In this document: piece after piece, positions 34,301-45,890 of the stretch
How positions within the stretch are numbered: the stretch's first letter is position 1
Layout: each line of letters opens with the position of its first letter
The notes under the pieces: model-generated
What the model was told of the DNA's origin: nothing
What the model saw: the letters and a program-made list of their open reading frames with translations, nothing else
The model's database searches: none
Assembly: GCA_030267565.1 (NCBI GenBank)
Contig: BRXU01000026.1
Location: 868,001-932,000, forward strand
Length of the DNA stretch: 64,000 nt
Reading direction: 5' to 3'
Source: Pleodorina starrii
Lineage: Eukaryota; Chlorophyta; Chlorophyceae; Chlamydomonadales; Volvocaceae
Position numbers and translations under genes: made by a program

Positions 34301-37300
34301 GTGCGCATGGCAGCGAGAGGTTGTGTGGGGGCGCATCCACACAAAACCGAAAGCATGAAGCATGACACGGGGGGAAAGAGGAGGGGGGAAGGGGGGAAGG
34401 CGGGAAACGGGGTCAGCCCCCCCCCCCATGGTGGTGGTCCCCGTGACAGCCCGGTGGGTGGGTGGTTGGGTGGGTCAGGTTTGGTGGACTGCCAAAGCGG
34501 GGAAGTGTGCTGGCTCAGTGGGGGGCCTGGATGACCGGCGGCAGGGCGCCGAAAGGGAGGGGGAGCAGGAGGGGAAAAGGGGAGGGGGAGTCGGAGGAGG
34601 AAATGTGAGGATCAGTCCGGATTGTGGCTTGGGGTAAGGGGGGAACGGGCGAGGGGGTTGTAGACGTTTCTTCTGGCCGGACTTGACTGCACTTGACGGG
34701 GAGGCACTGGGCTGTGAAGCGCCCTTCGGCCGGGGCTGTCTGTCAAAGGTTGACCCGACCACTTCCTTACCTATTTCCCCTCCTTCCCCCCGCAAGAAAA
34801 CAAAAACACTGCGCGCGTCAAATGTGTCTGCGCGTTCACACGTCCGTTCCCATCTTGACATCTCGCGAGTCCTTTTAAGTCATGTTTCCCCCCCTCCTCC
34901 TTCCCCTCCCCTGTGCCTCGTCCTTTACTGTTACTCCCCGCCACGTCACTCCCTGCCCTTTCACTCCCCGCCACCCTCCGCCACCTGCGCCCTCAGTCCG
35001 CCCACCCCGACCCCTCCGGCGGCTACGTGTACGTGGACCCCCACATCATGACCACACCCGCCATCGGCGACCTCGACGGAGACGGCCACGACGAGCTCGT
35101 ACTCGCGGTGTCGTACTTTTACGACAGGTAAGGACGTGAGATCGAGGCGGGCGGGGAAGGCACGGCGCGCGGGGGGCGCGGACGGAGCTCTTCCCGGGGG
35201 CTCTACTACCGGTATACACCGGTTGTCACTGACACTGTCACTGTCACTGTCATCGTGTCATGTGGTTTGCTGCTACCGTCTTCACCGTCTTCACCGTCTT
35301 CACCGTCTTCACGGGTTCCCTCTCTCTCCTGGCCGCTCAGCCGGCTCCGGCGTCTGGGGTCTGGGGTCCCTGGTTGGGTTTCTGGATGGCTGGCTGGTTG
35401 CTGCAACCTGTACCGTCTGACGCATCCCACAACCCCCACCCCACTCACCCCCAGCCAGCCCCCCAACGCTCCATCGCTGCGGTTTCATACGTATGCGCCT
35501 GCTCCCCCGCGTCCTCTCCCCCCCTCTTCGCGCCCCGTTACCGTTTACGAGCTCCGGCCTATACGTGTGAGGTAGACACCACCCGGCCCCCCGCTCCCCA
35601 CCCGCCCTCCCACCGCCCCCTACACGCAGGGAGTACTACGATGACCCGGAGCATGCCAAGGACCTCCAGGTGCGTGAAACCCCCCCTGTTCTTTTGCAGA
35701 TGAGACGGAATTCTTCTGTTACGTTACCGTTCACGGGCTCCGGCCTATACGTGGATATCCCCCCTCCCCTTTTTCTGTCACTTTTACCGTTCACGGGCTC
35801 CGGCCTATACGTGGATAACCCCTCCTCCCCCACCTCCCCTCCCCTCACCCGCCTGTGTCTAGGTGGCCGATGGGTGGGCTGCAACCAGCACCTATCCCCG
35901 CATTGCACTCCACCAATGATAAGATACCCCCAACCCGCACCCCCAACCCCCACCCGGACCCCCCCTTGGTGGGTTACCGTAGCCCTATTGGAGTCTTGGG
36001 GTCTCCACGACTGCGTGTTTCTCAGCCCGCCAGCCCCCCGTCAGCCCCCCGTCAGCCCGCCGCTCATACCGACTGTGTTTGCAATCCCGCTACCCCTCCA
36101 CCCCCTCCACCCCACCCTTCAGGGCCTCGACATGTCCAAGTACGTGGCCAGTGAGTGCCGTTGGCGGGTGGGGGGTGGGGAGGAGGGTTTGGGAGGGAGG
36201 GGAGGGCGCGTCGTCGCTACGCTGGTCTGGGGCGGATCGGATCGGGGTTCGGAGACCCTAAACCCTTTGAAACCCCTAAAACCTAAACCTAAAACCCTAA
36301 AACCTTAAGTTCGGGACCAGGGGCGACAAGGTGAAGGAAAGAAGGGCCGTCCGCCAGCCCGCGGCATGCCGTCTGTCTGTCTGTCTGGCTGGCTGGCCGC
36401 CCCCCACCCCACCACCCCAACCCATTTACCCCCCGCCCCCCCCCCCCCAGGCGGTGTGGCTGTGTTCGATCTGCGCACCCGCACTGAGAAGTGGGTGCAG
36501 CACCTGGACCTGTCCACCGACACGGCCACGTACAAGGTGGGCGGGGGGCGCGGGGGGGGGGAGGGAAGGGGGGGGCGAACGAAGGAGGTGCCGTAGCGGA
36601 GGGAGGGAGAAGGCGTCCGCGAACGGAACCAATTCGGGGGGGGGCGAAGGGGCGGTGATAATATAAAGACGAAACGATGGGAGGCAGGCGGGGCAGGGGG
36701 TAGGGTCAAATAGACGAACCCGCATCGATGGAACTGAGGAGGTGGTGGTGGTGGTGGTGGTGGTGGTACGCTACCGCGACGTCCTATTGAAGTATCGCAT
36801 GGCACTCCAACCCCCTCCCTCTTCTTGTTCCATTCTTGCAAATTCACTCTTCAAACCACCCCTCCCGACCGACCTGCCCGCGGCCCTCCCCCGCAACCCC
36901 CCAACGCCCCACCCCCCCAAGGCCTACGCCTACTCCTCCCCCACGCTGGCTGACATTGACGGTGACGGCAAGCTGGAGGTGGTGGTGGGCACCTCCATGG
37001 GCTTCCTATACGTGCTGGACCACAAGTGAGTGGGGCCGGAAGGAGGGAAGGGGGGAGGGAGGGAAGGGGGAAGGGAGGGAAGGGGGAAGGGAGGGAGGGA
37101 GGGAGGCAGGAGAGGAGGGAGGGAGGCTCCGCTGGCTCCTGGACTGGACGCTGACCTCTGGACTCTTAACCTCTGCGCTCCGCCCCTCGCCTCGCACGCG
37201 CGCTCCTAACTACCGCTTCCTCCCCCAGGCATATACGTGGATAACCCCCCACCGCAGTCAGCATCCCTGCCCCCTGCCCCTTCCCGCCTTTGCCCTGCGT

Positions 37301-40300
37301 ATCCTTTCTGACCGCCGTGGCTTAGCTGAAGGTGCTCCAGTTTCCTGGCCGCGTGTGCGTTTCTGTACATGTGTGCGTGTGTGTGTGTGTGCGCGCCCTC
37401 CCTTGCGGCCCCCCTGCTCTTGCATATCACTCCCTGCCCCCCTGCCCCCCTGCCCCACTGCCCCCTGCCCTCGCTCTCAGGGGCGCTCCGGTGGCCGGTT
37501 GGCCCATTCAGATGGGTGAGATCCAGGCGCAGCCGCTGGTGGCCGATATCAACAACGACGGAGATCTGGAGATATTTATCTGTGAGTGAGCACGCGGGGC
37601 GCCCCCCCCCTGGCGAGCCCCGGGGGGGGGACAGGGGGGTTTCGGAGCCGGGAAGAGGCGGGGGAGGGGGGCGCGATGGAGGCGGGAGCATGGTAAGGGG
37701 GTGTCGGTCATCCGCGGGTAAGTCTCCTTCGCCTTTGGAGGGAGGGCCTCAGCCCCAGTCAACCCGCTTTTGTAATGTTGCTACCGCCGTCCGCATCCGC
37801 ATCCGCCTGCCCTGCCCGCCGACCTGCGGCCCCCCCTGTGGGGGTTATATGTTATATAATGGATCATATCACTCGCTGACCCCCACCCCCTCGCCCCCTC
37901 CCCCTCCTCCCGCCTCCGCAGCCGACATGCGCGGCAACCTGGCCGCCTTCAACACCAAGGGCGAGGAGGTGTGGGAGCGGCACGTGAGGTCGGCCGTATC
38001 GCAGGTGGGTGGCTGGGTGACTGGGTTGGGTGGGTGGGGTGGGGTAAGGGGGACGGGAATGAGGGGTGATGCGCTGAGCCATTCATCTCTCAACCGTCAA
38101 CGGCCGCTTGGTGCACTTGCGCGCGAGCCGGAACCCCGTTCCTGCGCCTGGCGGATACCAAACCTGCGATCTGTCCGCCTGCTTGCCTCCGCCCGCTTGC
38201 CTGCCTGTCCGTCTGCCACAACCCCTCCCGCCGCCCGCCGCCTTCTCCTCCTCCCCCTCCTCCTCACCCTCCGCGTCCGCCTCCCCCTCTTCCTGAACCT
38301 TCTCCCCCTCCTCCTCCTCCTCCCCCTCTCCCTCCTCCTCAGGGCGCCGTGGCGGGAGACATCGACGGCGACGGACAGCTGGAGGTGCGGCGGAGGCGTG
38401 CGTGTGCCTGTGTGCGTGTGCGTGCGTATGTGTGCGTACTCACCCCGCCCTGCCCCGCCCCTGCCCCTGCCCCTGCCCTGCCCCTGTCCTGCCTCGCCCC
38501 TGCCCCGGTCGTCAGGTGGTTTTGGGCACCGCGAGTGGCTACATCTATGCACTGGCGGGATCCACCGGTAGGGGTCGGGGTGGGTGGGTGGGTGGGTGCG
38601 TGGATGGATGGTGTCATGTAGGTGTGTATGGACCCGTGGGTCGAAAGAAGCCACGACGCCGCCTTCCGTGACCCGCGTCCAGGCGGTGACGTCCCCGTGC
38701 CGTGACCCTTACTGTGACTCCTACCTCCCCTGCCTCCTCCTCCCTTCATGCCGCCTCTGTAGGGGGCAACCTGCAACCTGAACCAGATCCAGATCCAGAT
38801 CCAATGACCCATTGCACTCTACTCCCCACCTCCTGCTGCCACCTCAATGGAACCCCAACCCAATTCCAATTCCAATCCCAATCCCAATCCCAATCCCAAT
38901 CCCAATCCCAACCCCAACCCCAACCCCAACCCCCCGCAGGCTCCGACATCCCCCATTGGCCCTATCGCGCCAGGGGCAGGTGAGGAAGTGGGGGCCGGGT
39001 CGCAGCCCGGGGTGGGGGGGAGGTAGTAGATCTCCGGGGGGGGGGGCGCTGCGGAGATCTGCCAACCGCTACCTCCACAATGAAGTGCCGTCTGCTCGCC
39101 TGATCCCCGCCTGCGTCTGATCCCCGCCTGTGCCCGCACGTCTGTCGCCTCCCCCTTGTGTCCGCTGTCAGGGTGCAGGCTGCACCCACCATCACACAGC
39201 TGGTCGAAGGGACCGGACTGCAGGTAGGGCGGGGTTGCGCGGGGGGGGGGCGGGGGGGGTTTACGTGACCTGGGGGGAAGGGGCGCGCGCGGCCGAGTGG
39301 CTGGGGGCGCGAGAGAGGCGCGTGAGAGGGGCGGAGCGAATAACCCCTTCCCTCCCGTCCGTGGCGAGGCGAGGCGGGGCGGAGCGGCGTCACCGCTGTC
39401 CCTATCACACACACACACAGGCTTCCTAGGGACCACGAGCCCACTTGCTTCCTTCCGTCGACCGCACCGTGGCCCACCCTGGCCCGCTAGCTTTAGAGCT
39501 CGCTAGCGGGGAGCTTTAGAGCTCGCTAGCGGGGAGCAGATGTCGTGCAGGCGGCGAGGAGAGCGCATCCCTGCTCGCAGCACGTGTGGCAGACGGCTGT
39601 GCGCGGGATATGGCGGGTATGGCGGATATGGCGGGTGTGGTCGCCTGGGTGTTGGCGCCCTGGAGGTTGCACCGCGGGGAGGTTGGGCCAGCCGCCGCCC
39701 ACACCGCTCTCGCGTTTTTTTTTGGGGGGGGGAGGGGGAGGGGGAGGGGAGAGATCTGACACCCACATTGCTTGCCTTCTTCCCTGGCGATGTCGTACAA
39801 ATGCCGCACGCAGGTGATCGTCCCCGCCTTTGACGGCTTCCTGTACGTGCTGGACGGGCTGCAGGTGGGGGCAGCGGTGGGATTGGGGGGGAGGGAGGGG
39901 GGTTGGCGGGAAAGGTTGGGGTGTGTGTATGTGGGTGGGTGGGTAGTGGACTAGTGGTGGGGATTGGGGGAGGGGGGTAGAAAATGATACCGCAGCGGAG
40001 ACGAAGACGGCGTTAGCGAACGGACCTGAGGGGGGCAGGTGCGGAGCTGGTGGTGCGTGGGGGGTAACGCTGCGAGGTCGGCGGGTGCCTCATTTGGGTG
40101 GACAGGGCAGGGCAGGGCAGGGCAGGGCAGGGCAGGGCAGGGCAGGGCAGGGCAGGGCAGGGCAGGGCATTAGGGTCATGGCCCACGGATGGGTCAGAGC
40201 CCCCGTGAAGTAGTGAACGCGGCCGCAGCGAGGTGCTGGCTGGTGAGGCTGCTGCTGCTCAGGTCGCCCATTCGCCAGCCGCCCACCACCGCCGCTGGCT

Positions 40301-42780
40301 CGGGCCTCCCCCCACCCCACCCCCTCCGTGTGCATCTGGTCCTGGAACCAACCCTCTCCCGCGCCCCCCATGCCAAAAAACACTTTCTGCCCGATTAAAC
40401 CCCATCTCGGCCCCCGCGCTTCCTTTTGACTGATTGATTCCCCCTCGCCCTCCCTCTCCCCCGCCTCCCCCTCAACCCTCTCCTCCTCCCCCCCCTCCCC
40501 GCCGCGCTCCCCCAATCCCCCCAATCCCCCCCTCCCTCCCTCAGGGCTGCGCCGACGTCGCCGACATGGGCGAGACGTCGTACGCTGCCGTACTGGTGGA
40601 CGACATTGACGGCGACGGCGCGCTGGAGCTGGTTGCCACCACCATGAATGGCAATGTGTATGCGTTCGAGACGGGGGCGCCGTACCACCCGCTCAAGACC
40701 TGGACCTCACAGGTGCGCACATGACCTGATCCGGGGGCTGACGGGGCTGGTAGTGGGCTGACGGGGCTGGTAGGGGGCTGATCCGGGGGCTGACGGGGCA
40801 GATAGAGCTATCCTGATAGAGCTTGATAGGGCTTGTTAGGGCGGAGGGTCCTAGGCAGGGGAGACAGCTGGGCCGTTGGCTCTCCTCTTCCGAAGTCTGA
40901 AGCGCACTCCTTCCCCCTGTTCCTTCCCCCCGTAATTTCGCCACCAGCGCGCCTATCGCCGCCGCTGCCGCCACCGCTGCGCGCCGCCCGTTCCGCAACC
41001 ACCATAACCGTGCTCCAACCACCCGCCCAACCGCCGGGCCCTTGCAGGTGATGGGTCCCAACGGCCAGGTTGCCCGGTTCGGCTATGCGGGCATATTCGC
41101 CACCGCCTCCACCAGACGACCCCGGGATGTGGCGGGGGAGAGGCTGCAGGTGCGGGGGAGGGGAGGGGAGGGGAGGGGTTCGGGGGTGGAAAAAGGCGGG
41201 CGGGGTGTGCGGGGCGGTGGGGGGGGGTGCGCGGAACGTGGTGAGCCCGCGGCGGAAGCCGCTTCGGCGGGATGGGCCGCAGGCGGCGTGTGTGTGTTTG
41301 GGGGCTTGCGGGCGGGCGTGTGTGTTTGGTCTCCGTTTGCCCGCTCGCGGACGGGATGCGTGTTGTGGTGTCGGGAGAACGCGCCCCCCTTTCCCTCCTC
41401 CTCTTCAGCCGAGGTCCGCGAAAACAGAGGGGTGGGGGTGAGCGCCGCCCTGCCCTCCTGCGCCCCGTCCGTCATGCAGCGACCTGCCGTGTCCCGGCCT
41501 GGCCTGGCCCCTGCCATGTCCTGCCGGCCCACCGCTGCTGACCGATTTCCCCGCCTCCCCCCCCCGCCCGTGCTTTTTTGCTGTGATGCTCCTGTTGTGG
41601 CGCCCGTGACGTACTGCTGCCGTACGCTGTCCTGTACTGCCGCCCGTCGCCGCTGCCTCCCGTAACTGCAGATCCAATTTGAGGTGGTTGATAAGCGGGT
41701 GGCGTTTGCGGACAACGGCACTCTGCTGCCGGGGGGCAGGGGGCCATACAACGTCACCGTAGTGCTCAAGGTACGGCACGATGTGTACGGCGGCGCCCCG
41801 TGCCCGGCGCCCGGCGGAAGGAAAGGGGTGTCTCCTCGACGTGATGGCAGTGGCGGTGGGGATGGCAGTGGTGGTGGGGATGGTGGTGGTGGTGGCGTAG
41901 AGGCGTTTCGACCCCGGTGGGGTGGGGTGGGGTGGGGTGGGGTGCGGTTTGCTTCGCTGCAGTTCCTTCTTTTACCCCGTCTGCTCCGCCTCCCCCCCGC
42001 TGTTCTTTTGCAGATGAGACGGAATTCTTCTGTTACGTTACCGTTCACGGGCTCCGGCCTATACGTGGATAACCCCCCCCCCGCCTTCCCCTTCCCCGCC
42101 ATTACCGAGCACTTCTCCATTGCTCCTGTCAGCCCCTGCCAGCTTGCAGCCTCTTTGGACTCATAATGTTACCCTTCCCCGGCCCCCCGGCCCCGCCCCC
42201 GGCCCCGCCTCCGCCCCCCTCCGCTGTTGTTGTAGGGTGTGGGTGTGCGGGAGATGGCCGCCGGCGATGCGCCCGTGGTGGGTGTGGCGGACTCGTTCCC
42301 GGGCCCCGGCCGCTACTCCGTCGACATCCCCTGTCCCAAGACGCAGGTGGGGGGAGTGGGGCAGGCGGGTGGGGGAGCAATGCGGGTTGGGCGGATTGAT
42401 GGGTGGGTTGGGAAGGGCTGCAACGGCTTAATGGGTGGGTGGGCGTTAGGATGCGACGGGCAGATGCGTGGATGCCTGGACGAATGCATGGACGGATGCA
42501 TGCATGGATGGGAGGAAGGGGCTCCGGGGGCGGGGCGACGGCGTGCTCCCTTCCCACTTCGGTCCCCCACCCCCCTCCCCCTCCCCCCCGCCCTCAGGCC
42601 TCCGCGGTGGTTCGGTTGGAGCTTGTGGACTCTTCGGGTCTGATCTATTCGGACGAGTTCGCGCTGTCCTTCCACATGCACTTCCACCGACTGCTCAAGT
42701 GGGTCATCGCACTGCCGCTGGGCCTTATGATGGCGGTGCTGATGGCGGGGGCGGGCAGGAACCGCACGCACGCGGCGTGA
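27453..42780 (+). CDS. DEX1: DEX1-like FG-GAP/beta-propeller secretory membrane protein
   Basis: Exons: 27453-27548, 27974-28041, 29158-29286, 29750-29789, 30063-30221, 30822-30872, 31211-31291, 31613-31785, 32583-32810, 33043-33446, 34106-34227, 34997-35127, 35630-35669, 36123-36150, 36451-36536, 36922-37025, 37481-37581, 37922-38004, 38343-38384, 38516-38567, 38940-38979, 39172-39223, 39814-39864, 40545-40712, 41048-41149, 41672-41770, 42236-42346, 42598-42780; 1007 codons plus TGA, all phases agree. Residues 1-25 look like a signal peptide. Then come [28 protein letters not shown], an acidic/Gly-rich linker (about 300-480), further calcium-loop repeats ([50 protein letters not shown]), YNVTVVL, and a C-terminal transmembrane helix. 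Arabidopsis DEX1 (about 900 residues) is required for pollen exine patterning; the algal role is unknown, perhaps matrix or cell-wall export. Confidence 0.95.
30640..30795 (+). repeat. GAATCGGTG 9-base repeats
   Basis: About sixteen imperfect copies of GAATCGGTG, alternating with GAATTGGTG, in DEX1 intron 30222-30821, ending shortly before the acceptor. Confidence 0.85.
31786..31980 (+). repeat. GTGAGG-type purine-rich array from a 5' splice site
   Basis: Irregular GTGAGGGA and GTGTGGGAGG units run directly from the DEX1 donor at 31786 (TACAG|GTGAGG). Many units carry a GTGAGG donor-like hexamer. Confidence 0.85.
33830..34090 (+). repeat. CGACC and CCCCA arrays before an acceptor
   Basis: In DEX1 intron 33447-34105: first CGACC/CTGACC units (about 33838-33950), then about 26 CCCCA units to about 34085, ending some 15 bases before the acceptor CAG at 34103-34105. 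The 5' end of the same intron has GGGGTGGGTGGGG runs, so the two ends are complementary. Confidence 0.92.
35686..35757 (+). repeat. 72-base dispersed repeat, family A, copy 1
   Basis: Identical over 72 bases to 42000-42071. It contains a CTTTTGCAG acceptor-like string and the family core CTCCGGCCTATACGTGGAT. It lies in DEX1 intron 35670-36122, 16 bases after the donor, and is followed at 35785-35820 by a second, shorter core copy. Confidence 0.95.
38860..38936 (+). repeat. CCAATC / CCAACC hexamer array
   Basis: About twelve hexamers drifting from CCAATT through CCAATC to CCAACC, directly upstream of the acceptor at 38939 in DEX1 intron 38568-38939; it may act as the polypyrimidine-rich part of the intron. 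Confidence 0.9.
39981..40026 (+). repeat. Dispersed repeat family B, copy 1
   Basis: Begins AAAATGATACCGCAGCGGAG and ends GGCGTTAGCGAACGGACC; in DEX1 intron 39865-40544. A near-identical copy is at 56334-56382. Confidence 0.9.
40103..40170 (+). repeat. GGCAG pentamer array
   Basis: About thirteen uninterrupted GGCAG units in DEX1 intron 39865-40544. Confidence 0.95.
42000..42071 (+). repeat. 72-base dispersed repeat, family A, copy 2
   Basis: Identical to 35686-35757, in DEX1 intron 41771-42235, about 165 bases before the true acceptor at 42235. Other core copies (forward or reversed, shorter) are near 7521-7560, 9165-9190, 18265-18300, 35539-35569, 37230-37252 and 58036-58060. Confidence 0.95.
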
Positions 42781-45700
42781 GGGGAAGCGTGGGTGGGTGG
42801 GGTGGGGTGGGGTGGGGTGGGGTGGGGTGGGGTGGGGTGGGGTGGGGTGGGGTGGGGTGGGGTGGGGTGGGGTGGGGTGGGGTGGGGTGGGGTGGGGTGG
42901 GGTGGGGTGGGGTGGGGGAAGCTACGAGCTCAACGAGCCGCAGCGTGAATGGGGGGGGGGTAGGGGACGGGGGAGGGTTATGATGGAGAGCGAGGAGGGA
43001 GGGAGAGGTGAGGTCAAGAGAGAACAAACGTCCGAGGAGTCAAGGTGGCTGAGTTGCTGTGTGGGGTGGTGTGTACGTCCCGAGGTGATGGATGAGCTGA
43101 TTGAGGGGCGCACAGGAGTAGGAGTACCGGTAGTGTGAAGGGAGCGGCTGTTGCCACAGCTCTTCCCGAAGCGAAGGGGCGACGTCGGGGGTGGGTGCGG
43201 GGCAAGAGAAGCAGCGGTCTTGCTGATGGCGGTGGCGGCGGCGGTGGTGACGGTGTGCTGTTGGTTAGGACAGAGTAGGGAGCCATGGCCGAGGTTGCTG
43301 GGGCAGAGTGCGGCGGGTTGCGGAGGTGCTGCTCCTCCGCATGTGGATACGGCCGTGTGTGGTGTGCAGGAATGACGGTGGGTATGCAGGTGAGTGTGTA
43401 GGTGGGTGGGTGGGTAGACAGGTACCGCACATCGGGGTGTGACGAGACGGGGCTCTGCGCGGACGCTTGCAACGTTGTTATTGCGTGGCGTGGCCCCTCC
43501 TGCAGAATCCTAGGCGATGGCGATACGGCAATTCAACTATTGAAGGCAGACGGCACCTGATGTTCAGTCCCACTCCCACTGCCGTGTTGCATTACATGGC
43601 GCCTGGCCGCCTGCCAACAGCCCGTGTGTGCTGCCTCTGCTGCATTCAAACGTCTCTCCCGGTGGAGTCCCGCAGGCGGGATGGGGGTGACACCCACACA
43701 CCCTGCGTAAAATGTAAGAGTCCGGGGTAGGCACATGGTTCGTTCGTGTGCAGTCATGTGATCCGACAGCCCATACCCACTCTGCATAAATGCGTGACAC
43801 ATGGGGAGGGGGAATGTGACCCCGCGCGCGCACAAAGAGCTACGTACGGCATCTGTTCTAGTCAGCAGAGGCGAGGCTCCCTGTTCAGCCGCCTTCCATG
43901 TCGGCAGCCTGCGCCCCCACAGGACGAGGGACAGGCAGGGGCGAAGGGCAAGGCAAGCTGTGTAGCCTCTGCAGCTGCAGCCAGTTGAAGCAGCAGCGAC
44001 CCCGCAGCAGCAGCAGCAGCAGCAGCAACTGAAGATGCTCTTCGCGCTCGCAACGGGCTTCTGCCCACCTTGCTACGGTAACAACGGGGCTCATGGTACA
44101 ACGAGGGGTGGAGGGCGTTTCACCAATGGCCCGCTCCCTCCCTCGCCCAGGCGCACAGCGACAGCCCTTGCGCACATGACAGTTGTGGTTCTGCACGCTG
44201 GCTCTCAGTGCGCGCGCTTTCATAAACAAAACTACAAGTCCGTGCCGTCAGCGATCTAGCCAGCTCTTTGCCAGCTGCCCCTTCCTTCCGCGAGTTGCCG
44301 TACACTGAATAACCCGGGGACCCCAATTTGCGACGGACACACAAAAAACGCGGAATCCTTCCGAGAGGCCCTCTGGCTACGCCGTACCATTTCCCCATAG
44401 GTGCACTCCCAAGAGAAAGAACCCAAACAGCTGGCCGACAGACACACAGACGCACAGATCGATATACCGACAATGCGAAGGTCGCCTATGGACTTGGTGC
44501 GGCGCCCTCCGGCTGCATCAGCTGCAAACGTCCGCCCTGCCATTGAGCTCGTCCTGTCATCCACCCTTGCAGGGACAATGTGAGGAAGGGCGGCTCGCTC
44601 CAGGTGGCGGGAACCTGCTTGCCTGGGCCGCTTGCTGCGACCCTCACCCCCCCACCTCTCTCCCAGAGCCCCCAGCCATTCGCCCCATCACCCGTCCGCC
44701 CGTCTGGTTACGCCCCGCTGCACCGCACTGCTGAATGTGGCTGTGGATCTGGACGCGTGGACGCGGCCCCCTCGAACAAGGACACGCTCTCTCCCCTCCC
44801 AAACGAAAATGCCCCTGTCCCCCATTGATCGCGCACTACTATTCTCCCCGGGACTCGCTCCCGCAGTCAGTCCTGCATCCATACCGTGACGCAGCAGCTG
44901 CCGTGCTGCGGGACCACCGGGCATCAGCAGCAGCCAAGAAGCCCACAGAGGTGGTCCGGCGCGGTGGCGGTGCCGCGCGACGCGACCGCCATCCGCCGCT
45001 GTTCCGCCAGGGCGCCCAGCCAGCCAGTCACCCAGCCAGCCAGCCACCACCACCCAGTCTCCTGCCTATCCACCTCCCACCTACCGCTGCGATGCATCCA
45101 GGCCACCATCTCGAACCTAACCTCAACCACCACTGCCGCGCTTCCGCCCTGCAGTGACACCTGGGCCGCCCCCTTGCAAAGCCCGGTCAGGCCTACCCAC
45201 CCAACAAGTAACAACTACTCGCTCGCCCGCGTCTGCCCCGCCTACTCTTGTCTCACACAGCTATTCCGACAGCGACTCCCACAGCATCGCATCGCATCGC
45301 GCCGCACCTCACCTCACAGCAACCGGGCACCCGCCAACACCACGACGTCCAACGCGCCCATGCAGGTGCTCCGCCTCCGTCCTTTACGGAGGCGCACTCC
45401 GCCTCCGGGGCCCTGAAAGCAGACCATCGCCTTATGTGCCATATGCCCTTCCCGCACAGCAGCTCCCCATCCCATACCACTCCCTTCGAACCCCCACACT
45501 CGGCTTCCCGGTGGACCCAGCTCCGAAACCCCCCCCCCAAGTGCATTGCGCTCCATTCCCCTCATCAGCACCTCCCCTCATCCCTTCCTTCCTTCCTTCC
45601 ATCCCGGCCGGGGAGTGGGAGGTGCAACCGGCAGTGAGCGCAGGAAAGGTGCTTCAACGACGGCCCCGCATGGCCGGTGTGGTGCCCCTGCCCCTGCCCC

Positions 45701-45890
45701 TGCCTGTGTCGGCCGCGGGCACCTGGCACGGGCATCTGCCTGGGAGAAGGAGGAGGAGGAGGAGGAGGAGGAGCTGCGCGGAGCTGGGCGATCCGGCCGC
45801 GGCTCTGGAGCCCGTCGCAGCATCGCCACGCTCCAGCCCTGGCCCCACCCCATCCGGAGCAAGCAACTGCTGCTATCGCTGCCGCTGCTG
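42781..45890. other. 3' regions of DEX1 and the OPR gene
   Basis: About 3.1 kb between two convergent stop codons. No further protein is recognised on either strand. It holds the GGGGT array, a TGTAA at 43713-43717 that could end DEX1, and a CAG trinucleotide run near 44009-44029. The nearest minus-strand TGTAA for the OPR gene is at 43588-43592, so either its 3' untranslated region is very long and overlaps DEX1, or another signal is used, or the OPR gene has exons I failed to see. Confidence 0.45.
42791..42917 (+). repeat. GGGGT pentamer array in the DEX1 3' untranslated region
   Basis: About 25 GGGGT units starting 11 bases after the DEX1 stop codon. The RNA would be able to form G-quadruplexes. 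The next TGTAA signal on this strand is at 43713-43717, giving a 3' untranslated region of about 0.95 kb. Confidence 0.93.
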
